Source of the DNA: Cytobacillus pseudoceanisediminis
GTDB taxonomy: Bacteria > Bacillota > Bacilli > Bacillales > Cytobacillaceae
Assembly: GCF_023516215.1 (NCBI RefSeq)
Contig: NZ_CP097349.1
Coordinates: 4,616,001-4,680,000, forward strand
Direction: 5' to 3'
Length of the DNA: 64,000 bases
Part shown: in pieces, positions 46,261 to 55,149 of the stretch
How the letters are laid out: every line of letters starts with the position of its first letter
How positions within the stretch are numbered: position 1 is the first letter of the stretch
Notes under the pieces: model-generated
What the model saw: the letters and a program-made list of their open reading frames with translations, nothing else
What the model was told of the DNA's origin: nothing
The model's database searches: none
Position numbers and translations under genes: made by a program

Positions 46261-46587
46261 GCATAATGTGGATCAGGCGCGGACTGACCGATAAAGCGGA
46301 TAGCTAGGCAGTATTCAAAAAAGAGAAGAGTGTATTTACCGAAACCCAACTATCAGCAAATTAAAGATCTGGAATAGCGCGCATGCGGCATAAGTTGTCA
46401 CCCCCTCCCAAAGTGGTAATATTAATAAGAAATAATGTGAATTTTCATGGGAGGATTCCGCCGGGAAAGAGCGAATCTTTAACTACCTATGCTTAAATAA
46501 ACTTTGAAATTAGATATGCATAGTTCCGGGCCTTGAGTCATCAACAAGGCACTTGTGCTGTCATATCCAACATAAAGGAGCGTTTTT
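46261..46587 (+). other. secA upstream region
   Basis: No gene seen. Contains a lone ACTGACCGATA core (46283) and ATTTACCGAAA (46334), the promoter at 46395-46422, and a GCCTTG/CAAGGC hairpin near 46533-46553 in the secA leader. Confidence 0.6.
46395..46422 (+). promoter_or_regulatory. Probable secA promoter
   Basis: TTGTCA at 46395-46400, 16-base spacer, TAATAT at 46417-46422. The leader would be about 160 bases. Confidence 0.55.
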
Positions 46588-49097
46588 ATGCTTGGGATTT
46601 TAAATAAAGTGTTTGATCAAAATAAACGCGAATTAAAACGCCTCACCAAAATGGCAGAACAAATTGATGCACTTGCATCTGATATGGAAAAATTATCGGA
46701 CGAGCAGCTGCGCGAGAAAACGGAAGAATTCAAAGCCCGCTACCAAAAGGGCGAGACAGTCGATGATATGCTGACTGAAGCTTTTGCAGTTGTCCGCGAA
46801 GCAGCAAAGCGCGTTCTTGGCTTATATCCTTATCCGGTTCAGTTAATGGGGGTATTTCCCTTCATGACGGAAATATTTCTGAGATGAAAACGGGTGAAGG
46901 TAAAACGCTGACTGCAACTATGCCGGTTTACCTCAATGCCCTAACCGGCAAAGGCGTTCACGTTGTAACGGTCAACGAATACCTTGCGAGCCGTGATGCC
47001 ACTGAAATGGGCCAGCTTTACGAATTCCTTGGACTGACTGTCGGCTTGAACTTAAATGGGCTTTCCAAAGAAGAAAAGCAGGCAGCATATGCTGCGGATA
47101 TCACATACAGCACAAACAACGAGCTTGGATTCGATTACCTTCGCGATAACATGGTTCTCTACAAAGAGCAGAAGGTTCAGCGTCCGCTGCACTATGCCGT
47201 AATCGATGAAGTGGACTCCATCCTCATTGATGAAGCTCGTACACCGCTGATCATTTCAGGTTCAGCACAAAAGTCCACTCAGCTTTATATCCAGGCTAAT
47301 GCCTTTGTCAGCCGCCTGAAAAAAGATGAAGACTTCACATATGATGAAAAAACAAAAGGGGTACAGCTGACAGAAGAGGGGATGACCAAAGCAGAGAAGG
47401 CTTTTGGAATCGATAACCTTTTCGATATCTCTCATGTTGCACTTAACCACCATATTACACAGGCATTAAAGGCACATTCCAGCATGCATCTGGATGTCGA
47501 TTACGTTGTTCAGGAAGGCGAAATCGTCATTGTTGACCAATTTACCGGCCGTCTGATGAAGGGCCGCCGCTACAGTGATGGACTTCACCAGGCTATCGAA
47601 GCTAAGGAAGGCCTGGAAATCCAGAACGAAAGCATGACACTTGCAACGATCACATTCCAGAACTATTTCCGTATGTATGAAAAGCTTGCCGGTATGACTG
47701 GTACGGCGAAAACGGAAGAAGAGGAATTCCGCAATATCTATAATATGAACGTTATTGTGATCCCGACAAACCGCCCGATCGCCCGTGATGACCGTCCGGA
47801 TTTAATTTATGCAACAATGGATGGGAAATTCCGTGCGGTTGTGGAAGATATCGCTGATCGCCACAAAAAAGGACAGCCTGTGCTTGTCGGTACAGTGGCT
47901 ATCGAAACATCTGAAATCATTTCTAAATACCTGACCAAAAAAGGTGTTCCGCATAACGTCCTAAATGCGAAGAACCACGGCCGTGAAGCAGAAATCATCG
48001 CGGACGCAGGTAAGCCGGGTGCCGTGACAATCGCGACTAACATGGCAGGGCGCGGTACGGATATCAAGCTCGGAGAAGGTGTGAAGGAACTTGGCGGCCT
48101 ATGCGTTATTGGTACAGAACGCCATGAAAGCAGACGTATCGATAACCAGCTCCGGGGACGTTCCGGACGACAGGGAGACCCTGGTGTCACGCAATTCTAT
48201 CTTTCCATGGAAGATGAATTGATGCGCCGCTTCGGTTCTGACAATATGAAATCGATGATGGAGCGCCTTGGAATGGATGACACTCAGCCAATCCAGAGTA
48301 AAATGGTTTCAAGAGCCGTTGAATCTGCACAAAAACGCGTTGAGGGCAACAACTTTGATGCCCGTAAGCAGCTTCTTTCTTACGACGATGTTCTCCGTCA
48401 GCAGCGTGAGATTCTTTACGGTCAGCGTAATGAAGTTCTGGAGTCTGAGAACTTGAGAGAAATTGTTGAAAAGATGATCATGACCAGCATCCGGCGTAAT
48501 GTGGAAGGGTATGCACCTGGACATGAAGACGAGGAAAACTGGAACCTGCAGGGCATCATTGACTACGTAAATGGAAACCTTCTAAATGAAGGCGACCTAA
48601 CCGTAAATGATATCCGCGGCAAGGATACGGAGGAAATTGCCGAAACCATTTTTGCCAAGGTTAAAGAACGCTACAATGAAAAAGAGGAAATGCTTAGCCC
48701 TGAGCAAATGCGTGAATTTGAGAAAGTCATCGTGCTTCGTGCGGTTGACTCCAAATGGATGGATCACATTGACGCAATGGATCAGCTTCGCCAGGGAATC
48801 CACCTGCGTGCGTATGGCCAGACAGATCCGCTGCGCGAGTACCAGGGAGAAGGCTTTGCAATGTTTGAAAACATGATCGCTTCCATCGAAGAAGATGTTG
48901 CGAAGTACATCATGAAAGCCGAAATCCGCAACAACCTCGAGCGCCAGGAAGTGGCCAAAGGCCAGGCCGTCAACCCGAAAGAAGACGGTGAAAAGGTTAA
49001 GAAAAAGCCTGTCGTCAAGCAGATGGACGTTGGACGCAACGACCCATGCATCTGCGGCAGCGGCAAGAAATATAAAAACTGCTGTGGTGCAGAATAA
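46588..49097 (+). CDS. secA: Preprotein translocase ATPase SecA (apparent frameshift)
   Basis: Motor of the Sec export pathway, ~836 residues. N-terminal [19 protein letters not shown]; Walker [31 protein letters not shown]; helicase part with [13 protein letters not shown] and [12 protein letters not shown]-terminal zinc-binding [20 protein letters not shown]. The frame breaks at G5, 46848-46852; one more G restores [24 protein letters not shown], just before Walker A. SecA is essential, so this must be a sequence error or a culture mixture. AAGGAG precedes the ATG. prfB follows. Confidence 0.96.
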
Positions 49098-49280
49098 GAA
49101 AAGCGGAAGCGCTTGCCCTCGAAGGAACGCAGACTAAGAACGCCACGTCCTGTGGCAACGTCTGCATGACCCCCATCCTGGGGGCCCCAAGCACAAGACG
49201 AGCCTCCCGGAAAGGCGTTCTTTGCCTTTTTGGGAGGATTGGCTTGTGACCTCGAGGGGGTAGGAGCTGGAGCTAGACAA
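49093..49280 (+). repeat. Structured intergenic repeat, about 190 bp, three or more hairpins
   Basis: Directly after secA. It contains GCAGAC-GCCAC/GTGGC-GTCTGC (49130-49166), CCCCC/GGGGG (49173-49188), and a larger hairpin with CAAGC, CCTCCC and GGGAGG, GCTTG (49190-49247), enclosed by CTCGA-containing arms (49114-49122 and 49252-49260). The opening AAAAGCGGAAGCGC and closing GGAGCTGGAGCTAGACA resemble a dispersed repeat I know from Bacillaceae intergenic regions. Much higher GC than the surroundings. Confidence 0.75.
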
Positions 49281-49324
49281 TTATCGACGTTAAAAGTTTA
49301 TTTATCACTTAAAATAAACAATTG

Positions 49325-49345
49325 AGCCGGCAACAGCTTTGCCGG
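49325..49345 (+). terminator. Terminator before prfB
   Basis: AGCCGGCAA with complement TTGCCGGCT, short loop, then TTCTCTCTT. A weak T tail makes the call moderate. Confidence 0.6.
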
Positions 49346-49442
49346 CTTCTCTCTTGGAGAAAATTGAGATAAACCTAATAGGAAACATGGTTTTACAGAT
49401 AATCAAGCTATAATATGAAAAAAAATTTTTGAGGTGACGGAA

Positions 49443-50556
49443 ATGGAATTAGCAGATATTCGCAATGAACTTGAAAAAACAGCTAAGATTTTAGCGGACT
49501 TTAGGGGGTCTCTTTGACTTAGAAAACAAAGAGGCGCGCATCGCTGAGCTTGATGATGTCATGCTGCAGCCTGGATTTTGGGATGACCAGCAGGCGGCAC
49601 AGGTCGTTATCAGCGAATCAAACTCACTGAAAGAACAGGTAGTTGAATTCCACGATTTATACGAAACGTTTGAGAATCTGGAATTAACTTACGAGCTAGT
49701 AAAAGAAGAGAGCGACGCAGAATTGCAGGCAGATCTTGAGGAAGAACTCAAGGACTTGGTTAAGCGTCTGAACGATTTCGAGCTTCAGCTTCTTTTAAGC
49801 GAGGAATACGACAAGAACAATGCCATTCTTGAACTGCATCCGGGTGCAGGCGGAACCGAGTCACAGGACTGGGGCAGCATGCTGCTTCGTATGTATACAC
49901 GCTGGGCAGAGAAGAAAGGCTTCAAAGTTGAAACACTTGATTACCTGCCAGGAGATGAAGCGGGCATCAAGAGTGTTACCCTTAGCATTAAGGGCCATAA
50001 CGCATACGGCTACCTAAAGGCGGAAAAAGGTGTACACCGTCTGGTAAGGATATCGCCATTTGATTCATCAGGACGCCGCCATACTTCATTCGTTTCCTGT
50101 GAAGTGATGCCGGAATTCAATGATGAAATTGAAATCGACATCCGTACCGAAGATCTGAAAATCGACACATACCGTGCAAGCGGAGCAGGTGGTCAGCATA
50201 TCAATACGACTGATTCTGCTGTCCGTATCACTCACTTGCCGACCAATGTCGTGGTAACCTGCCAGACAGAGCGTTCCCAGATCAAAAACCGCGAACGTGC
50301 CATGAAAATGCTGCAAGCTAAGCTTTATCAAAAGAAAATCGAAGAGCAGGAAGCAGAATTGGCTGAAATCCGCGGTGAGCAAAAAGACATCGGCTGGGGA
50401 AGCCAGATCCGCTCCTATGTCTTCCATCCGTATTCCATGGTAAAAGACCACCGCACCAACACTGAAGTCGGCAACGTCCAGGGAGTTATGGACGGTGACC
50501 TGGATATGTTTATTAACGCATATTTGCGTTCGAAATTGATTTTGCCTCAGGATTAA
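49443..50556 (+). CDS. prfB: Peptide chain release factor 2 with programmed +1 frameshift
   Basis: RF2 recognises UGA and UAA stops. The product is ~370 residues: 24 codons from ATG 49443, then an in-frame TGA at 49515-49517, then the +1 frame to 50556. The recoding signal is classical: internal Shine-Dalgarno AGGGGG at 49503-49508, three bases, then CTT TGA C. Skipping the T at 49515 gives ...[18 protein letters not shown]. Later motifs: [12 protein letters not shown] and the catalytic [17 protein letters not shown] (GGQ), and SPF at VRISPFDSS, the RF2 stop recognition tripeptide. This break is real biology, unlike the others here. Confidence 0.97.
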
Positions 50557-50567
50557 TGCGTAAAATA

Positions 50568-50604
50568 GCCTATGCTGGCATAACCGGCATAGGCTTGTTT
50601 TTTT
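50568..50604 (+). terminator. prfB terminator
   Basis: GCCTATGC/GCATAGGC stem with extended imperfect pairing, then T7. Confidence 0.88.
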
Positions 50605-50644
50605 ATGGAATTATAACTGAGCTAGCCGGTGAATGGGGAGTGCT

Positions 50645-51268
50645 CTAGGAGTGGATGCGCTTTTTGAGCTGGTTTATTTCCATTTCTTGAACCCCGCTCT
50701 TTTCACTGAGGTGAACGATATCAATTTTTGTGCCTTTTATTGCGTCAGAGATGACGTTAAAAGTCTCTTCATGCTGTTCTAACTTCGTTTTAATATGCTT
50801 AAAATGACTTCTGAATTCTGTGGCATTGTTCTCAATCTGTTCAGAAAGTCTTTCAATGCTATTTTCAACAATTCCCAGCTTATTATCAACAGTATCTATA
50901 CTGTTTTCAACGTTCCCAAGCCTGCTATTAACATCAGAAATATCATGATCAATGGAATCAAATCTCTGATCAATGGAATCGAACTTCTGATCAGCCGAAT
51001 CAAATCTCTGATCAATGGAATCGAACTTCTGATCAGCCGAATCAAATCTCTGATCAATGGAATCAAACTTCTGATCAACCGAATCAAATCTCTGATCAAT
51101 GGAATCAAACTTCAGATCAACCGAATCAAATCTCTGATCTATCAAATCAAACTTCTGATCAACCGAATCAAACTTTAGATCAATCGAATCAAACCTCTGA
51201 TCAACCGAATCAAATCTCTTTGAATGTTCCTTTAAGGTACTTAAAATTTCATTAAGAATCTTCTCCGT
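50645..51268 (-). CDS. Heptad-repeat coiled-coil protein, likely non-AUG start
   Basis: About 207 residues, cytoplasmic. After ~15 residues (EKILNEILSTLKEHSKR) come 13 heptads of the form FDSxDxK/R, then more coiled coil with SRLGNVENSIDTVDNKLG. Similar proteins are common in Bacillaceae; function unknown, probably rod-shaped oligomers. A GGTATAAT promoter at 51290-51298 puts the transcript start near 51283, right at AGGAGG (51282-51277). Eight bases beyond is an in-frame ACG (51268), the only codon correctly placed; upstream ATGs lie before the transcript. ACG start, or a base error for ATG, is inferred. Confidence 0.65.
   Translation of the reverse strand, partial: TEKILNEILSTLKEHSKRFDSVDQRFDSIDLKFDSVDQKFDLIDQRFDSVDLKFDSIDQRFDSVDQKFDSIDQRFDSADQKFDSIDQRFDSADQKFDSIDQRFDSIDHDISDVNSRLGNVENSIDTVDNKLGIVENSIERLSEQIENNATEFRSHFKHIKTKLEQHEETFNVISDAIKGTKIDIVHLSEKSGVQEMEINQLKKRIHS
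50953..51222 (-). repeat. 42-bp tandem repeats encoding paired heptads
   Basis: Units of 42 bases (two heptads, FDSIDQRFDSADQK type) run head to tail; two neighbouring units near 50967-51050 are identical, which signals recent expansion or slippage. Confidence 0.8.
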
Positions 51269-51289
51269 TTTTCTCACCTCCTTTTCGAC

Positions 51290-51298
51290 ATTATACCA
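51290..51298 (-). promoter_or_regulatory. Extended -10 promoter of the coiled-coil gene
   Basis: TGGTATAAT on the minus strand, a TGnTATAAT box, immediately before the AGGAGG site; the -35 region is poor. Confidence 0.65.
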
Positions 51299-51561
51299 CA
51301 TGCCGCTGAATTTCATGCTGCTGAGAAAGCAGTACAAATGGACCCCGGAACAAAGCTTATAAACATTTAATACAAAAATCGGCATGATAAATTGACTGTT
51401 TTTGTCACAACATAATGAAAGGCAGAGGTAGGGAACTACAGTCTTTTAATACGGCAGTTTAATGGCATTTACAGGCTCAAGACTCCATGCTATACTCACT
51501 GACGGTAAAAATGGAATATGACTTAATTCTGTATAGATCGGGGACACCGGAGGGAGAAGAA

Positions 51562-52428
51562 ATGGGCAAGAATAGAAGAGGATATACTTATAGTAAAAAA
51601 GCGGAGAGATTGCTGGAGTACATATATGTTTTAATAGGATCTGGAATTGTCGCCATTGCATTTAACGTGTTTTTGCTGCCCAATCGAATTGCATCAGGAG
51701 GGGTGAGCGGGATCAGTACGATCCTGGATGCGGTTGCTGGCTGGGAGCCCGCATACGTGCAGTGGGCATTTAATATACCGCTTTTTATTGCAGGCGTACT
51801 TTTGCTCGGCAAACAATTTGGGGCAAAAACGCTGGCAGGAACAATCTTTCTGCCCTTAGTTGTTTTCCTTACAAAAGAATATGAGCCATGGACATCAGAT
51901 CCGCTGCTGGCTTCTCTGTTTGGCGGAATTGGCGTTGGCCTGGGTTTAGGCATCGTTTTCCGGGGTAAAGCATCAACAGGAGGGACAGACCTTGCAGCAC
52001 AGATTATTAACAAGTATACAGGTTTGTCTCTTGGAACCTGTGTTGCGATAATCGATGGATTGATCGTACTGTCGGCTGCGATTATTTTCGACATAGAGCA
52101 GGGGCTGTATGCCTTAATTGCTTTATATGTAACAAGCAAAACAATCGATCTCATACAGCTTGGATTCAGCCGGACAAAGATGGCTTTAATCATTACTGAA
52201 AAACAAAATGAAGTTCGTGAAGGAATTTTGAATAAAATTGACCGAGGTGTGACAAAACTATCAGCATACGGTGGTTATACTGACCATGAACGCCCAGTCC
52301 TCATGTGTGTGGTGGACCAGACGGAGTTCACAAAATTGAAACAACTGGTTCAAACCATTGATCCTACTGCATTTATCATTGTTACGGATGCTTCCGAGGT
52401 GTTGGGCGAGGGTTTCAAACGAGCATAG
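51562..52428 (+). CDS. yvjA: YitT family membrane protein YvjA
   Basis: Polytopic protein of 288 residues. N-terminal half has five membrane segments with FNVFLLPNRIASGGVSGISTIL and GLGIVFRGKASTGGTDLAAQII; the C-terminal half is a cytoplasmic DUF2179 domain (GVTKLSAYGGYTDHERPVLMCVV, FIIVTDASEVLGEGF). Transport role unproven. Start ATG 51562 has GGAGGG at 51549-51554. Sits in the conserved prfB-yvjA-cccB-ftsEX order. Confidence 0.9.
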   Translation: MGKNRRGYTYSKKAERLLEYIYVLIGSGIVAIAFNVFLLPNRIASGGVSGISTILDAVAGWEPAYVQWAFNIPLFIAGVLLLGKQFGAKTLAGTIFLPLVVFLTKEYEPWTSDPLLASLFGGIGVGLGLGIVFRGKASTGGTDLAAQIINKYTGLSLGTCVAIIDGLIVLSAAIIFDIEQGLYALIALYVTSKTIDLIQLGFSRTKMALIITEKQNEVREGILNKIDRGVTKLSAYGGYTDHERPVLMCVVDQTEFTKLKQLVQTIDPTAFIIVTDASEVLGEGFKRA

Positions 52429-52480
52429 TGTTGGTATAATATAGCTGTACTTAGTATTTTTTCCTGAGGGGGAATTATAG

Positions 52481-52834
52481 GTGAAAAAGAAGCTACTAGC
52501 ATTACTGATGGGTACATCTTTAGTTCTTGCAGCCTGCGGCGGCGGAGACGATGCTGCTGAAGACAAGGACACTGCTACAAACGGCGGCGGTGAAACAACG
52601 ACTGATACTGCTGATGCTGGTGATGCACAAAAGCTTTATGAACAGAAATGTTCAAGCTGCCACGGTGCAAACCTTGAAGGCGGTGTAGGACCTGCACTAG
52701 ATAAAATTGGTGCCAGCCTATCACAGGAAGATATTGAAAACACAATTGCTAACGGTAAAGGAGCTATGCCTAAAGGATTGCTTCAGGGAGAAGAAGCTTC
52801 TGCAGTAGCATCCTGGCTAGCAGGCAAGAAATAA
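52481..52834 (+). CDS. cccB: Cytochrome c-551, lipoprotein CccB
   Basis: Small membrane-anchored c-type cytochrome of 117 residues. Lipoprotein signal MKKKLLALLMGTSLVLAACG, then an acidic Gly/Thr linker, then a class I cytochrome domain with heme motif CSSCHG and axial Met in GAMPKGLL. Outside face of the membrane, electron carrier. GTG start behind GAGGGGG. Confidence 0.95.
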   Translation: MKKKLLALLMGTSLVLAACGGGDDAAEDKDTATNGGGETTTDTADAGDAQKLYEQKCSSCHGANLEGGVGPALDKIGASLSQEDIENTIANGKGAMPKGLLQGEEASAVASWLAGKK

Positions 52835-52847
52835 TAGGGTTCTAAAT

Positions 52848-52876
52848 AAAAACGTTCTGTTCAGCAGGGCGTTTTT
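52848..52876 (+). terminator. cccB terminator
   Basis: AAAAACGTTCTG/CAGGGCGTTTTT stem with T tail. Confidence 0.85.
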
Positions 52877-52907
52877 ATTTTTTCTGTTATCGTTAGGTAT
52901 GCTGTTA

Positions 52908-53045
52908 CTGATTTGATTGGAGCGGAAGGTGCGAGACTCCACGGAGCAGCGGGACAGAAGATGAGACTCCAAGACGAGAAACGCCGAAGATGCTCAGCGC
53001 CCGTCCCGCGGAAAGCGAGCATACTGAAGCGCAAATCAACGGACT
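52908..53045 (+). repeat. Dispersed Bacillaceae intergenic repeat, GC-rich and structured
   Basis: GATTGGAGCGGAAGGTGCGA, GCGGGACAG, then CCGTCCCGCGGAAAGCGAGC and GAAGCGCAAATCAACGG: this is the pattern of a GC-rich repeat often seen between genes in Bacillaceae. CGGGAC and GTCCCG pair across the middle. No coding capacity is evident. It differs from the repeat at 49093-49280. Confidence 0.7.
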
Positions 53046-53270
53046 GCATTAAGGTGCAAAAACAACGAGGCTATTTTCTTTACAGCTTGGCTGGGGAAAG
53101 ACAATATGTGACAAATATCGAGTGAATGCAATATGCAAAAAGAAGGAAAAATTCTTCGATTGAGCGAATAAAACCCAAGAATATTAATGAAACTCAGGAA
53201 AAAAGTAACAATAGTTAAGGGATTGAAAAGAAACTGTAATAATTTTTTCCGTTATTTTGACAACTTATGA

Positions 53271-53279
53271 TGTTATAAT
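53271..53279 (+). promoter_or_regulatory. Extended -10 promoter of ftsEX
   Basis: TGTTATAAT ~145 bases before ftsE. The stretch 53046-53270 holds nothing else I can identify. Confidence 0.55.
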
Positions 53280-53331
53280 GGGTTGTGTGAGAATTTTAGA
53301 TGGCTAATTAGGCAGTATTTACAAGTATTTT

Positions 53332-53364
53332 GTCATCCTCTATGTCGAAAGGATGTCGTTTTTT
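53332..53364 (+). terminator. Possible attenuator in the ftsE leader
   Basis: GTCATCCT/AGGATGTC hairpin (one mismatch) with a 10-base loop, one base, then T6 at 53359-53364. It lies between the inferred promoter and ftsE, so it would terminate or attenuate the operon transcript. Confidence 0.5.
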
Positions 53365-53423
53365 AGCGAAAAAAGCCGTCTGTTATTTAATTCTTAATAC
53401 ACACTAGATGCTAGGTGATATAT

Positions 53424-54110
53424 ATGATCGATATGAAAGACGTCTATAAGAGATACCCCAATGGCGTTACAGCAGCCAGCGGGATTGATGTGCATATCAA
53501 ACAAGGTGAGTTTGTTTATGTAGTAGGACCGAGTGGTGCCGGTAAATCCACTTTTATCAAAATGATGTACCGGGAAGAAAAGCCTTCGAGTGGAACGATA
53601 ACTATTGACGGAGTAAATCTGGCTACATTAAAGAATGCAAAGGTACCGCTAATGCGACGTAAAATCGGTGTCGTTTTCCAGGACTTTAAGCTACTCCAGA
53701 CACTGACTGTCTATGAGAATGTTGCTTTTGCTCTTGAGGTTATTGAAGAGCATCCGAAGAATATTAAAAAACAAGTCATGGAAACTTTGGACCTTGTAGG
53801 TTTAAAGCATAAGGCAAGAATGCTTCCGACCGAATTATCAGGCGGGGAGCAGCAGCGTGTTTCCATCGCCAGATCCATCGTAAATTCTCCAAAGGTCGTG
53901 ATTGCGGACGAGCCTACAGGAAACCTTGACCCGGATACTTCATGGGAAATCATGAACATTTTCGATGAAATCAACACGAGAGGAACGACTGTGGTCATGG
54001 CAACTCATAATAAAGAAATTGTTAACACGATTAAGCACCGCGTAATTGCCATTGAAGGCGGAAGGATTGTGCGTGACGAGCAAAGAGGTGATTACGGCTA
54101 TGAAAGCTAG
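53424..54110 (+). CDS. ftsE: Cell division ABC transporter ATPase FtsE
   Basis: With FtsX forms a complex that uses ATP to control wall hydrolases across the membrane. The product has 228 residues: Walker A GPSGAGKST, Q-loop VFQDFKLL, signature LSGGEQQRVSIARSI, Walker B VIADEPTGNLD, H-loop ATHNKE. ATG 53424 gives MIDMKDVYKRYPNG, matching family starts; the upstream GTG overlaps the AGGTGAT site. ftsX overlaps its end. Confidence 0.96.
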   Translation: MIDMKDVYKRYPNGVTAASGIDVHIKQGEFVYVVGPSGAGKSTFIKMMYREEKPSSGTITIDGVNLATLKNAKVPLMRRKIGVVFQDFKLLQTLTVYENVAFALEVIEEHPKNIKKQVMETLDLVGLKHKARMLPTELSGGEQQRVSIARSIVNSPKVVIADEPTGNLDPDTSWEIMNIFDEINTRGTTVVMATHNKEIVNTIKHRVIAIEGGRIVRDEQRGDYGYES

Positions 54111-54993
54111 AACATTGGGCCGGCACTTCCGTGAAAGCTTTAAGAGCCTCGGACGAAATGGATGGATGACGTTTGCTTCGGCAAGTGCGGTGACAGTAAC
54201 GCTCATTTTGGTTGGCGTATTTTTCGTCATTATGATGAATCTCAACAAGGTGGCTACAACCATTGAAGAGGACGTGGAAATCCGCGTTCACATCGATGTT
54301 GCTGCAAATGAGCAGGATCAGGAAGTTTTACGGCAAAAAATCGAAGGAATATCCGAAGTTAAAACAGTTGAATATTCAACTAAGGAAAAAGAGCTTGATA
54401 GTTTAATAGACAGCCTTGGTGAAGAAGGAGAAGCCTTCAAACTGTTCGAACAGGATAATCCGCTGAACGATGTATTTATCGTAAAGACTAAAAACCCGGC
54501 AGATACAATGAAAGCTGCGAAACAGATTGAAAAAATGGAATATGCCGCAAAAGTAAAGTATGGCCAGGGGCAGGTTGAGAAGCTATTTAACTTTATCAAT
54601 GCCGGCCGAAATGTTGGCCTTGTATTGATTATCGGCCTATTATTTACTGCTATGTTCCTGATTTCAAATACGATTAAAATTACGATCATGTCTCGAAGAA
54701 AAGAAATTGAGATTATGAGATTGGTAGGAGCAACCAATTCCTTCATCAGATGGCCATTTTTCCTGGAAGGCTTATGGCTTGGATTGCTTGGATCGATTAT
54801 TCCGATTGCACTTGTTTCGACAGCCTACTATTATGCCTTTGATTATTTGGCGCCAAAGCTTGAAGGACACTTTATCAAGCTGCTGGAATTTAGTCCGTTT
54901 GTCTATCAGATCTCCGGACTTATTATCCTGATGGGTGCACTTATTGGTGTATGGGGAAGCTTGATGTCAGTCAGAAAGTTCCTGAAAGTATAA
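54100..54993 (+). CDS. ftsX: Cell division ABC transporter permease FtsX
   Basis: Membrane partner of FtsE, 297 residues, four membrane segments with an extracellular loop (~45-165) that binds the hydrolase or its activator. NGWMTFASASAVTVTLILVG at the N-terminus, SRRKEIEIMRLVGATNSFIRWPF in the FtsX domain. ATG 54100 has AAAGAGGTG upstream and overlaps ftsE by 11 bases. Confidence 0.96.
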   Translation: MKARTLGRHFRESFKSLGRNGWMTFASASAVTVTLILVGVFFVIMMNLNKVATTIEEDVEIRVHIDVAANEQDQEVLRQKIEGISEVKTVEYSTKEKELDSLIDSLGEEGEAFKLFEQDNPLNDVFIVKTKNPADTMKAAKQIEKMEYAAKVKYGQGQVEKLFNFINAGRNVGLVLIIGLLFTAMFLISNTIKITIMSRRKEIEIMRLVGATNSFIRWPFFLEGLWLGLLGSIIPIALVSTAYYYAFDYLAPKLEGHFIKLLEFSPFVYQISGLIILMGALIGVWGSLMSVRKFLKV

Positions 54994-55149
54994 AACCAGC
55001 TTAGAAGGCCCTGCGGGGGAACCTGTCCAGGCGCCTTCAAGCCTCATAATAATAGACGATTCAGCAGTGTTAAATGTTTCAGAGATAGTTAAAAAAATAG
55101 AACGATTGACCTGTACATATGGTGTTCATTGAAAGGAGAAATCGGAAAA

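Noticed and set aside
46588-49097. secA as a true pseudogene
   Set aside because: SecA is essential, the break is a G5 homopolymer, and both sides are perfectly conserved.
50795-51178. Plus-strand ORF of 127 codons rich in Ile, Lys and Leu
   Set aside because: Antisense shadow of the heptad repeats; periodic composition mirrors the real minus-strand gene.
51588-52193. Minus-strand ORF of 201 codons
   Set aside because: Antisense of yvjA, which has clear family motifs and a ribosome binding site; no support for the shadow.
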